Source: Tenrec ecaudatus (Eukaryota; Chordata; Mammalia; Afrosoricida; Tenrecidae). Taken from it: a stretch of 64,000 nt of DNA. The notes under the pieces were generated by a model that was not told the origin of the DNA, ran no database searches, and saw nothing but the letters and a program-made list of their open reading frames with translations. A program made the position numbers and the translations under genes. Below are positions 55,546 to 64,000 of this stretch, one piece after another (positions within the stretch are counted from its first letter, which is position 1; each line of letters begins with the position of its first letter). Where the stretch lies: the NCBI RefSeq assembly GCF_050624435.1, contig NC_134541.1, forward strand, positions 99,320,805 to 99,384,804. The letters are read 5' to 3'.

Positions 55546-55680
55546 GCTGTTCCTCTTTCCCTGCATTTAAAAATAGTGCGCCTGGAATAGCAGGGCACAG
55601 CAAGGTCTGGAGAAGAACCTTCAGATGGGCACTGGAGACGAGGGTGGTTTTCCTGCATGTTGACCTGGCCAAGCGGTTTT

Positions 55681-55862
55681 CCACCAGTGGCTCTCAACCA
55701 ACGCTTCACTTTGGAGCCATCTAGAAGGCTCTGAAAAAAATGCCGACGTCTAGGCCTCATCCGAGGTCAATTCAATCCCAATCGCTCAGTGGGGCCTGGA
55801 CCAATAAGATCTTCGGACCACTTTCCAGGTGATCCTAAGAACACCCGTCCACAGGTCTCTGG
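55681..55862. repeat. MER5A-type hAT (Charlie) element
   Basis: 'ccagtggctctcaaccaacg', 'aaaaaaatgccgacgtctag', 'gcctcatccgaggtcaattc' and 'ccaggtgatcctaagaacac' match MER5A from end to end. Confidence 0.8.
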
Positions 55863-56084
55863 TTCAGCGGCCTCTGGGCTGCGGCAGCCCATCAGGAGCA
55901 AGGGATGACTGGCTTCACTGGGGCTGCTGTGTGTCCGTCCAATAGCACTCCTCTAAGGAGAGCACCAGGGCAGGACGCGGAGCACTGCCGGGTCCCTGTC
56001 ACACCCATGTGGATGAACGGGAAAGTGGACTGGCTACGAGCTCTGGGATATCACCAGTAGCCTCAAATCTGGAGTGATGACAAG

Positions 56085-56220
56085 AGGGTTCCGGGCTCCA
56101 CTCTGTCACTTACAGGCCGCTTGATTTGGGGCCCATGAAGTTAGCCTCTTGGAGTCTCGGCTTCCCAATCTGAAACTGGGCTCCTAGTGTGCCTTCCTCT
56201 TTGGATGCTGTGAGAAGAGG
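56085..56220 (+). repeat. MIR SINE, sense
   Basis: 'ggttccgggctccactctgt', 'cacttacaggccgcttga' and 'cggcttcccaatctgaaact'. Confidence 0.65.
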
Positions 56221-56394
56221 GAACAGTATTCTTATCCCAATAATTTGGATGTTATATATTTTTTGCTCATCATGCTCTCCCCTCACCAGGGATTTTCATA
56301 AAGGTACTAGGCTGCATGTAAAAAAAAACACAGTAGTGCTTATGAAAATACTTTGAGTGGGGAGGACATGGAAGACCAATATACCATGTACCAA

Positions 56395-56592
56395 AAAACA
56401 AGCTCACTGCCATAGAGTTGATGCTGACTCATAGTGACCCACAGGTAGAACTGTCCTTGTGAGTTTCTGAGACTATACTGTTTCTAGGAGTAGAAAACCC
56501 TATATTTCTCCTGTAGAGCAGCTGTGGTTTCAAACTGAGGATCCTGTGGATCATAGCTCAATGGATAACAACTATGCCACCAGACTCCTTAC
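56395..56592 (-). repeat. AfroSINE, antisense
   Basis: 'caagctcactgccatagagt', 'cctgtagagcagctgtggtt' and 'actatgccaccagactcctt'. Confidence 0.8.
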
Positions 56593-57006
56593 TGTCATGA
56601 AAAGACTGTAGTGTCTCCTCCTTGCTAAGTACTAGATCTCTAGAAGTCCCAGACGGCCCCTCCTAGTAACTGCTGACAACACAAAGAGCAAGGGCTACAT
56701 GGGGTCAGGTGTGCAGGGTTTACTGTCTCCTCAGAATGAAGTAAAACCGGGGTGATGGGTATTATACACTAAAGGCCACGATTTTTTATTTTTTTAGGCT
56801 GAGACCTGGATTTCAGGCCTAGTTTCTCCCTGAGAACTCAAGAGGGGAGAGAGTGGCTGTGTGGGTGGCATCCAGACCCTCCCCAGGAAACAGCTCTCGT
56901 GTGCCGCTGCCGCCACCCCGCTTTTCCCCGACACCCCAAAGACAGGGCTTGACCTGGGCCTGAAAAAGAAGCTGGGGGACTCTGGTCCTTAGTAGCTGGG
57001 ATCCCA

Positions 57007-57015
57007 GGGGGGGGG

Positions 57016-57080
<65 letters not shown>
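57007..57080. repeat. (G)12 plus (AG)31 microsatellite, followed by a GA-rich flank
   Basis: Twelve G (57007-57018), then 62 bases of uninterrupted AG (57019-57080), then GGAA/GAGA-rich sequence to about 57260. In the SHISA9 pre-mRNA this is a (CU)31 C(12) tract starting 240 bases after the donor of the 156-base exon. Confidence 0.95.
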
Positions 57081-57084
<4 letters not shown>

Positions 57085-57319
57085 AAGAAGACTAAAGAAA
57101 AGAGGGAGAGAGACAAAGGGAGAGAGAAAGGAAGGGAGGAAGGAGGTCATCTGCCACAAAGAAAGATGGAAGGAAGGAAAGAAGGGGGAGAGAGTGAGAG
57201 AGGAGAATGGGAGACAGAAGGAGGGGGAGCAGGGGCGGAGCCAGAAAGAGAGTGTTCTAGAAGGAGCAGAGGCAACGAGGTGAAGGAAACTGGAGGGCGG
57301 CACATGCAGGAGCCCTTAC

Positions 57320-57475
57320 CGACTGCCTTTAAGGAGGCGTATTTGTTGAGCTCTTTCCCCGGCGGCTGCTGCTCATAGGGGTTGGAGATCTGGCCCAGGT
57401 TAGGGTATGAGTGTGGATGGCCCATCTGCTGGAGCAGGGGAGAGGTGGGCACTGCGTTGTTCATCTGGGTGGGAT
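57320..57475 (-). CDS. SHISA9: SHISA9 internal exon (cytoplasmic tail)
   Basis: Encodes part of the intracellular tail of the AMPA-receptor auxiliary protein SHISA9. After two bases (AT) that finish a codon begun upstream, it reads PTQMNNAVPTSPLLQQMGHP, HSYPNLGQISNPYEQQPPGK and ELNKYASLKAV, then one G. The acceptor is 'cttcattttcag' (AG at 57477-57476). The donor is G|GTAAGG (GT at 57319-57318). Length 156, phase 1 at both ends, so removal would not shift the frame. The next exon in the window (25008) supplies CC to complete GCC (Ala) and continues ADKVNDDF. No stop or frameshift. The first ATG seen inside is an internal Met, not a start. The rest of the protein (signal peptide, cysteine-rich Shisa domain, membrane segment) is encoded beyond 64000. 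Confidence 0.95.
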
Positions 57476-58489
57476 CTGAAAATGAAGAGACAGAGCGAGA
57501 GGGTCACACCCAGGGCAGAGCCTTCTACCCGACACATGACCACCAGACCCCTCGAGAGCAGACATCTCCCCCGGCTTTGGGGATGACAGCTGCAACACAG
57601 ATACATCAGCCACAGCAATGGCATCATCCTGCCTGCAGATCAAGACAAGATGGACATGGCGTGCTTGCAATGCCACCTGCCAAGACAAAGTCCACATGTC
57701 TCCCCTCCCTCCTAAATGAGCGCATTAAAGTTCTCTCGTTTCAGGAATTACTTTTGTGTTCACAACATAGGTATAAAAAGTTATTCAGCCCTTAGTGATG
57801 GTCAAGGGAAAGCAAGTAAGAACAATGAGAAGTCATTCCTTTGACAAGACTGAAGGGACCAGCACTGGAAACACGTGTGGAGTTGGCTTCTGCAGAATTC
57901 TGGGGAATGGTGGAGAGCGCAGGCCAGGGGCCAAAGGAGCCCTCAAGGATGTATACATCAACTCTCATAAATCACTGATCGAGAGCAGCTATAAGGAGAC
58001 ATGACTGCCTCAGCACTCCCAGCTGGCCAAACCCTGAGGCAGAGTTGGAAGGGTTGGCAGTTTGCACTCAGGCCAATGTGCACAGAAACAGTGAAGGTGT
58101 CCTGGGTCTCTGGCAAGTGATCCAAGTCAGACCAAGAGGTGAGCACTTGACCTAGGCTGGGCCAATCCAAGTTCTACCATGGATTTTTCTATGTAGAGCT
58201 GCTGGAGTCAAGCAGTTGGGAGAGCATCGAGTCAAGCGGTGTTGACTCTAAAGTGGGAAGAGTCTATTTCTTCATTGTGGCAGAGAACGGGCAATACAAG
58301 AGATGCATGCTGGGTGGTATTCATTGAGGTTCCTGTCAAACTGAATTCCCTCTGGGAAACTAGAACTGACCAAAATGGAAGTTGTCCTTGGGGAAGTAGT
58401 GAGGAAGACATGGCTTTGGGGATTGCATTGATATGGGAAAAGTCACTTCCCTTTGGTTTTCCAGACTTCCAGAGATATTCCAGTAGCTC

Positions 58490-58665
58490 TGGAGGGGTTC
58501 ATGCACGCAGCTGCTCAATACAAGGTTAGCTTGTCAAACCCACCAGCTGTTCCAAGGGAGAAAAATATGGCTATTCACTTTAGTAGGTATGACAGCCTTG
58601 GGACCCAACGGAGCCATGTACTCGGTGCCATGGGGTTGCTCTGTGCTGCGAATAGGAACCAATGG
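58490..58665 (+). repeat. AfroSINE, sense, head degraded
   Basis: 'aaacccaccagctgttccaa', 'aaaaatatggctattcactt' and 'ggttgctctgtgctgcgaat'. Confidence 0.65.
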
Positions 58666-58725
58666 ATTTGCTCCACAGAAATTTTGGACTACAAATGGGC
58701 TTAAAAATGCAGAGACCATCAAGAA

Positions 58726-58948
58726 CAGGGGTCTTGAAACTATAGCCCGCGGGCCACGTACAGCCCGCCGAGGACATTTGTCCGGCTCGCCGGGTGTTTT
58801 TGCCCCATTTGTTTTTTTACTTCAAAATAAGATATGTGCAGTGTGCATAGGAATTTGTTCATAGTTTTGTTTTAAACTATAGTCCGGTCCTCCAATGGGT
58901 CTGAGGGACAGTGAACTGGCCCCTGTGTAAAAAGTGTGAGGATCCCTG
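58726..58948. mobile_element. Non-autonomous hAT transposon, OposCharlie3-like
   Basis: 223 bases with inverted ends 'caggggtcttgaaa' and 'tgtgaggatccctg'. The interior has 'tatagcccgcgggccacgta', 'aaaataagatatgtgcagtg' and 'tctgagggacagtgaactgg'. Flanks are 'atcaagaa' (58718-58725) and 'atcgagac' (58949-58956), an 8-bp duplication with two changes, as expected of hAT elements. I recall this interior from the OposCharlie3 family, another horizontally transferred hAT; the family name is from memory. Confidence 0.8.
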
Positions 58949-59804
58949 ATCGAGACCATTCGTATACTAATTAACTAACATGTTTGTGGCAGGTCTTTTT
59001 GGCTTTCCTCCTGGAAATGCTGTCTAAACACTAGCCCGTCTAGTTAAAGAGCTGACTCCTCCAAAGTCCAGTCTTCGGCCAAAGGTGTTCTCCCACTTCC
59101 CTTCTCGCCCAGCCCCAACCCCTACTCACCACACTCACCCAGCAGGACTTCATTCAAGAAAAAGAAGTGTCTGCACAAATGCTCTCCGCCTCTTGGGACG
59201 GCCTTGTGCATTATTAAACACAACATGTAATATTCCATCAGGCAGTATTTGCTGTGGGATTACTTCTCCCAAGTCCTGAGCTACCTCAAGGGCAAGACTA
59301 CTTACTTCAAGTGGCCATGAGCGAGGGACCTGACAAAGTAATCCCTCGCAAAAAGAAGAGGAAAGAAGAGACCACCCTAGAGTTACGTCCTGGCTTCCAC
59401 ACCTAGAACCCCAGAAAGCACTTCCGGCTGTGTGAGAAAGCCATTCCAGCCTGGCTTCCAGGCGCCCAACAGTCGGTAATACTGGAACACAGTCTCAGGC
59501 AGCTGTCAAGAATGACTAAACAGACATTTGGGAGTGGGCTTTTACAATGTTATTTATATTTTACCAGACAGAAATCTGGAGCAGGTCTGGCAACACAGTG
59601 GCCTGGGGATCTCCGCCCCCCTCACCCTAACCCTAATGGCCTGGGGATTGTTACACAGCTAAGGAGGAGGTACAAAGACATAGGTGGATGTTAAGCCCAG
59701 GTTGACATCCAAGAAAAGTTGAGAAGTATCAGGTAGTAAGTGAAGTGCAGAGTGGATAGGATCTAGGTGATAATCTGCCAACTGGAGAGGTGGCGCATGC
59801 ACAA

Positions 59805-59827
59805 ACACACACACACACACACACACA
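59805..59827. repeat. (CA)n microsatellite
   Basis: Eleven or so uninterrupted CA units. Confidence 0.9.
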
Positions 59828-59949
59828 TTTTGTGTACAGCCATGACCACAAAGGAATCCCTGGGGCCAATAATATCTTGCTCACAAAGGGATGGTTACTC
59901 CTCTAGACACATTCACACCTATAGATGTTACCTTGGCATTAAGCCGCCA

Positions 59950-60155
59950 AGTTAAACTCACTGTAACCGAGTCTATTCCATCTCACAATGATCCCATTGG
60001 ACAGATTAGAACTTCCCCCATGGGGTTCCAGGGCTGTGACTCTCTACAAGTGTGCACAGCTTCAACTCTCTCCCTTGGAGTGACAGCTAGGTTTGAACCA
60101 CCAACCTATGGTTCAGAGTCTGACGTTTAACTTGCTGTGCCACCAGGGATCCCTC
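59950..60155 (-). repeat. AfroSINE, antisense, full length
   Basis: 'ttaaactcactgtaaccgag', 'attagaacttcccccatggg', 'aggtttgaaccaccaaccta' and 'gctgtgccaccagggatccc'. Confidence 0.85.
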
Positions 60156-60199
60156 AGGAGTAAAGTACTCCTTTAATATAAAACCATCTCCTCCAGAGG

Positions 60200-60432
60200 A
60201 TGCTGACAGGTGGTGTCCTACTACTCCATGGGATTTTCAATTGTTGTAATCTTTCAGAATATAGAGATGCCCCTGTGGGCTTCCATGGCTTTCCATCTTG
60301 GGTTTATAGACTGTAAATTTGTATGTGAATAGAAACGCCCATCTTTCTCTCAAGCAGCAGCTGGTGGTTTCAAACTGCTGACTTTGTGCTTAGCAGCCCA
60401 AAGCATACCACACTGAGCCCCCGAGGCTCCTA
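60200..60432 (-). repeat. AfroSINE, antisense
   Basis: 'gatgcccctgtgggcttcca', 'ctggtggtttcaaactgctg', 'actttgtgcttagcagccca' and 'gagcccccgaggctcctagg'. Confidence 0.75.
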
Positions 60433-60434
60433 GG

Positions 60435-61110
60435 TAACGTCATGAGCAGTGGAGGAAAGACAGCAGTTGTCAAGGATTCCATCTTGCTTGGATCCACAAG
60501 CAATGCTCAGGAAAGCAGCAGTCGAGAGGTCACATGGGACACTGCATTGGGTAAATCTGCTGCACAAGACATCTTTAGAGTATCGAAGAGCAAGGATGTT
60601 ACTTTGAGGACTAAAGTGTGTCTGACCCAAGCCATGGTATTTTTGGTTAACAGCCTAACACTTACATCACTGTGCTATCTGAGCTCCTTGTAAAGCCATG
60701 GTATTTTTAATTGCCTCACGTGCACATGAAAGTTGGGTATTGAATAAGGAAGACTGAAGAAGAATCAGTGCATTTGAATGGTGTGCTGGTGAAGAACATT
60801 GATAAAGTCCGGGGACTGCCAAAAGGACAAATCAAACTGTCTTGGAAGAAGTACTGCCAGAATGCTCCTTAGAGGCAACAATGGTGAGACTTTGTCTCAT
60901 GTGCTTTGAACAGGTTATCAGCAGAGACCAGTTCCAGGAGAAGGGCATCTTGCTTGGTAAAGCAGAGGGGCAGCGAAAAAGAGGAAGGCTTGTGACCAGA
61001 TGGATCGATGCTGCAACAATGGGCTCGAACGTAAGAACTCTGGTGAGGACGGCCCAGGACTGGTCCGTGTTCTGTTCACTCTAAGTTGGAGCTGATTCGA
61101 CAGCACCAAG
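60435..61110 (+). repeat. RTE LINE 3' portion, sense, carrying a SINE-head insertion
   Basis: 'gcttggatccacaagcaatg', 'aaatctgctgcacaagacat', 'tctgacccaagccatggtat', 'cttggaagaagtactgccag', 'cagagaccagttccaggaga' and the end 'gattcgacagcaccaagtaa'. Apart from the insert at 60645-60692 it is collinear with 14300-14358 plus 15531-15915. Confidence 0.9.
60645..60692 (-). mobile_element. 3'-truncated AfroSINE head with perfect 16-bp target duplication
   Basis: A 48-base insert reads on the minus strand 'caaggagctcagatagcaca' and 'gtgatgtaagtgttaggctg', then 'ttaacc': the first ~45 bases of AfroSINE, stopping just after box A. 'aagccatggtattttt' lies directly on both sides (60629-60644 and 60693-60708). 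There is no SINE body and no tail. The target on the minus strand is TT|AAAA, the L1-type nick site. Confidence 0.9.
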
Positions 61111-61114
61111 TAAC

Positions 61115-61215
61115 AATCATTCAGAATAGACCGCCAGGCCTTTCTTCTGAGGTGCTTCTAGGTGGATTCAGAGCACCTTTGTGGTGAGCAGCCAAGCGCT
61201 TAGTCCCAATGTCAG
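61115..61215 (-). repeat. AfroSINE variant, antisense, partial
   Basis: 'gaccgccaggcctttcttct', 'gaggtgcttctaggtggatt' and 'gtgagcagccaagcgcttag'. Confidence 0.75.
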
Positions 61216-61264
61216 AAGAAAACTTCCCTACTCTTCCTATAATTTTGGGCCGCTTTATGATCTC

Positions 61265-61447
61265 TGAGGAGCCCTGGTAACAGTAATTAAACACTAGGCT
61301 ACTAAACAAAAGGCCAGCAGTCCAAACCTGCCATCTGCTCCAGGGGACAAAGATGTGCCAGTCTCCTCCCATAGAGATGCACGGTGTTGGAAACGCTTTG
61401 GGGCAGTTTTACTCTAGCTTATGAGTCAGAATCAACTTGACCCCAGT
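61265..61447 (+). repeat. AfroSINE, sense, full length
   Basis: 'gaggagccctggtaacagta', 'aaggccagcagtccaaacct', 'agatgtgccagtctcctccc' and 'gagtcagaatcaacttgacc'. Confidence 0.85.
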
Positions 61448-61934
61448 GGTGACCTTTAGACCTTCCCAATGAAGAACTGCAGGATGGCATCCTGTTGTTG
61501 GCTTTCCCAAGACCAAAAAGGGGTCACAAGTATTTGAGAAGTATTTTAAAAGAAAATTAAAATACAATAATAGCTGTAATGGAAAGTACCTGACAGCCTT
61601 ACAGCAAAGTGACCCCCAGATAGGGTCCATTATTCTGTTGTATCTCTTAGTCACAACAAAGAAAAATAAAATGGATGTGGTTCAGAAAGAGTCAGTTAGG
61701 GTGAGAACGCCAGGAAGATGCTTCAGGTGCTCGGAGACAAGTTGCAGCGACCAGGACGACACCCGCTCGGTCATCTCATTGGAGAGACAACTCAAGTTAC
61801 TCCTCTAAGACCAGCCGCAAATAAGAATTGCCAAGAGACACTCCACGCCAAATGTTGTTTGTGGGTCATAATACAGCAAGTGCCAGGCACTTAGTATCTC
61901 CTTCAATCCTCACAACGGCCATAATAATCGTATA

Positions 61935-62545
61935 CACGCACATACCATACACGTACAGCACACACACTATACACACACCACACATATCACACACAGGAAC
62001 ACACCATACACACACAACCACACACACCACACATACACATCACATATCACACACATATATCACGCATACCACATATATACCAAACACACCACAGATCACA
62101 CACACCCAAGCACACACATACCACACACATGCACATCATACACACACACCACACACAAACCACACACCATACACATACAACACGGACACCACACACACAC
62201 ACCACACACATATATCACACATACCATATATATACCAAACACACCACAGATCACATACACCCAAACACACACATACCACACACATGCACATCATACACAC
62301 ACACCACACACAAACCACACACCATACACATACAACACGGACACCACACACACACCACACACATATATCACACATACCACATATATACCAAACACACCAC
62401 AGATCACACACACACCACACACAGCCAAACATACACATACCACACATACGCACATCACACACACACACCACACACCATACACATACATACACCACACAGA
62501 CACACAATACATAACCCCCCACACATACACGCATATCACATCACA
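61935..62545. repeat. CA-rich satellite with a ~154-bp higher-order unit
   Basis: About 600 bases of degenerate CACA/CATA motifs. A longer unit marked by 'ccacagatcaca' starts at about 62092, 62247 and 62400 (spacing 155 and 153). The first two units are almost identical, even at 'acaacacggacacc' and 'ataccaaacacacca'. Long His/Thr frames on the plus strand and Val/Cys frames on the minus strand are products of the repeat. Confidence 0.9.
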
Positions 62546-62799
62546 CATCAGAGGCACTCAAAAATGTGTGGGAAATGGAATTAAAAAAATAATGGATAAT
62601 TTCCACAAATTCTCTATAGTCCCCTAGTATGATTGGTAATATATGCCCAGTACCATTGAAACCATCACTGTGGAGGTGCAATTCCTTTTAATTCATTCAG
62701 AACTATAAGCAAATCAAGTCACATAAACAGTAAGGTCGCACGGAGTATACTACTCAGGTTAGAAAGAAATGTACCTCCTTTGAATAGCTACTACAACCC

Positions 62800-62918
62800 G
62801 ATTGGACAGATAAGAGGACTAAAGGCAAGAGAGATTGAGTGGCTTGCCCACAGTCACACAGCATGTTGGGAACTGTACAAAGATTTGATTCGGGATTTGT
62901 CCTATGACAAGACTGGTT
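62800..62918 (-). repeat. MIR SINE fragment, antisense
   Basis: 'gagagattgagtggcttgcc' and 'cacagtcacacagcatgttg' are antisense MIR. Confidence 0.75.
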
Positions 62919-63479
62919 CTTCCTCCAGGAAGCTAGGCTGCCACTTGGATGGATCAGGAGGGAGACTGGAGGTCAGAAAGGGGTATTCTCCATGGAGGGG
63001 CCTTGATCTTGGTGACCCTCTTTCTCCCTGTAAAATGCCCCACTCAGATAAGGAATGGATTCCTATGGTAGTATGTCCTCCTACCTGTCATAGGTCACTG
63101 CTCTACACCAAGAGAATGAGCGGCCCTCTCCACCCTGAGACAATCTCCTTGACGATCTGTAGCGCTTACCTGCTCACTGAGCTCCACAACTTCATCCATC
63201 CCATCATCCTTTTTACGCATCCGAGCACCAAAAGGCAGGCATTGCACTTGGCTGGCAAGTCCAAAATCGTCTACCACTTACCCCAAAGAGTTCTTAAAGC
63301 ATCTCCATAGCTCTTTCAACAAGACACTGGCCCTCCCTCATCTCCACTCTTCCTAACACACTCTCTGCGCCCCACGAGGCAGCCTCAACAGTCTCCCTCT
63401 GTGGACAACACCCCTGGAAACACAAGGAAATCAGAACAGGATGCATTCTAGAATCAAATGCTTCCATCTGTCAACTGCC

Positions 63480-63543
63480 TCTTTCGAGGTATTCAGTGGT
63501 TGCCATGAGTCAGAATTGACTAGACCGCAATTAACAACAATAG
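63480..63543 (+). repeat. AfroSINE/RTE 3' tail fragment, sense
   Basis: 'ggttgccatgagtcagaatt' followed by 'gactagaccgcaattaacaa' is the shared 3' tail. Bases 63545-64000 hold nothing I recognise. Confidence 0.6.
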
Positions 63544-64000
63544 AAGTTAGACTTTCTGAATATCATTAATCTCAGGCCGGACACCAGGACCATCACAGCC
63601 CTCTCTTGAGCTTCCTATGAGGTTGAAGGAGACCGCGTATACCATGCTTTCTCATCATCCTTGAAATTGAACAAGCAGCCGAAACTTGGCCACTGAAATT
63701 TCTTCATTTCCAAACACTCCAGGAGACCAGACGGGCGTAATCACATGGCCATGGAAGGGGGAGGAAGACAAAGGGAACTGGATTTCCAGGAAGCCCTGCC
63801 TTGGTTTAGATTCCTTGGGCATATCCGGATGGTTCCATGTGGCACCGAATTCTCCTAACTAAATGATGAGAGATTCTCAGAAATGATAAGAGAGCTCTAG
63901 CTTTTCACTCCATATTCCTTTTTACCCTTTCCCCAGCCTTAGTACTCAGCCTCCATCTGAAGGGGCAACTTGAAAAGGATCATTGTAAAAGCCATGCTGA

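Larger units (their letters stand above)
25009..57319 (-). other. SHISA9: SHISA9 last intron (32.3 kb), repeat-filled
   Basis: Bounded by donor GT (57319-57318, context CG|GTAAGG) and acceptor AG (25010-25009). I found no further exon of the family inside it. Stretches without a named repeat, and with nothing else I can support, include 25080-25780, 26950-28065, 35545-36365, 37265-37825, 39116-40685, 44935-45495, 47205-47965, 48920-49540, 52705-53150 and 56600-57000. Confidence 0.85.
57476..64000 (-). other. SHISA9: SHISA9 preceding intron, 3' part
   Basis: Bases upstream of the 156-base exon. I searched the minus strand for the preceding tail and membrane-domain codons of the family and did not see them. 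Stretches with nothing I recognise are 57480-58485, 58960-59800, 61450-61900 and 62920-63475. Confidence 0.7.

Noticed and set aside
56838-57303. Ser/Leu-rich frames on the minus strand beside the SHISA9 exon
   Set aside because: They translate the (CT)n tract of the intron and lie past the splice donor.
59624-59635. Telomere-like 'ccctaaccctaa'
   Set aside because: Only two units; expected by chance in 64 kb.
61828-62584. Long His/Thr frames (228 and 151 residues) on the plus strand and Cys/Val frames on the minus strand
   Set aside because: They are translations of the CA-rich array; open in several frames at once because the repeat lacks stop codons.
63095-63277. Possible extra exon on the minus strand (reads LPFGARMRKKDDGMDEVVEL, with GTAAGC after it)
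   Set aside because: The donor-like GT and open frame are suggestive, but I do not recognise the peptide, it does not match the SHISA9 tail that should precede the 156-base exon, and no convincing acceptor tract is seen.

Overview
This is a vertebrate nuclear window, almost certainly from an afrotherian mammal and most likely a tenrec (Echinops telfairi or a close relative). The evidence is about fifty copies of the afrotherian tRNA-type SINE (AfroSINE) in both orientations, many fragments of the RTE/BovB-like LINE whose tail those SINEs share, and four short hAT transposons of the SPIN type. SPIN is known from horizontal transfer into a patchy set of tetrapods, and within Afrotheria it was reported from tenrec. 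No bacterial genes or operons are present.

The only protein-coding gene I can support is SHISA9 (CKAMP44, an AMPA-receptor auxiliary subunit), read on the minus strand. Two exons lie in the window: an internal 156-base exon at 57320-57475 and the terminal coding exon at 24626-25008, which ends in the PDZ ligand EVTV. They are separated by a 32-kb intron. The bases upstream of 57475 belong to the preceding intron; exons for the signal peptide, cysteine-rich domain and membrane segment lie beyond 64000. A 3' UTR of about 4 kb is inferred, ending near 20620 just after an AATAAA. Bases 1-20600 are then downstream intergenic DNA.

Nearly everything else is repeat. It includes AfroSINEs, a second tRNA-Gly-like SINE, RTE fragments of both strands (one 0.9-kb piece still shows the reverse-transcriptase ADD core), polyadenylated L1-type 3' ends, old L1M, L2, MIR and MER5A, MaLR-type LTRs (one with a perfect 5-bp target duplication), SPIN and another hAT element, a truncated RPL18 processed pseudogene, a 58-bp higher-order minisatellite, a 154-bp higher-order CA-rich repeat and a (GA)31 tract.

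The most interesting observations are two tiny insertions of 3'-truncated small-RNA sequence, each flanked by long target duplications and each checkable against an empty copy of the same repeat elsewhere in the window: an AfroSINE head inside an RTE copy (60645-60692) and a U6 snRNA 5' end inside an LTR (42188-42217). Other points are an abutting inverted SINE pair inside the SHISA9 3' UTR and a frame-preserving SHISA9 exon followed by a very long intronic CU tract. I found no new multi-gene system.
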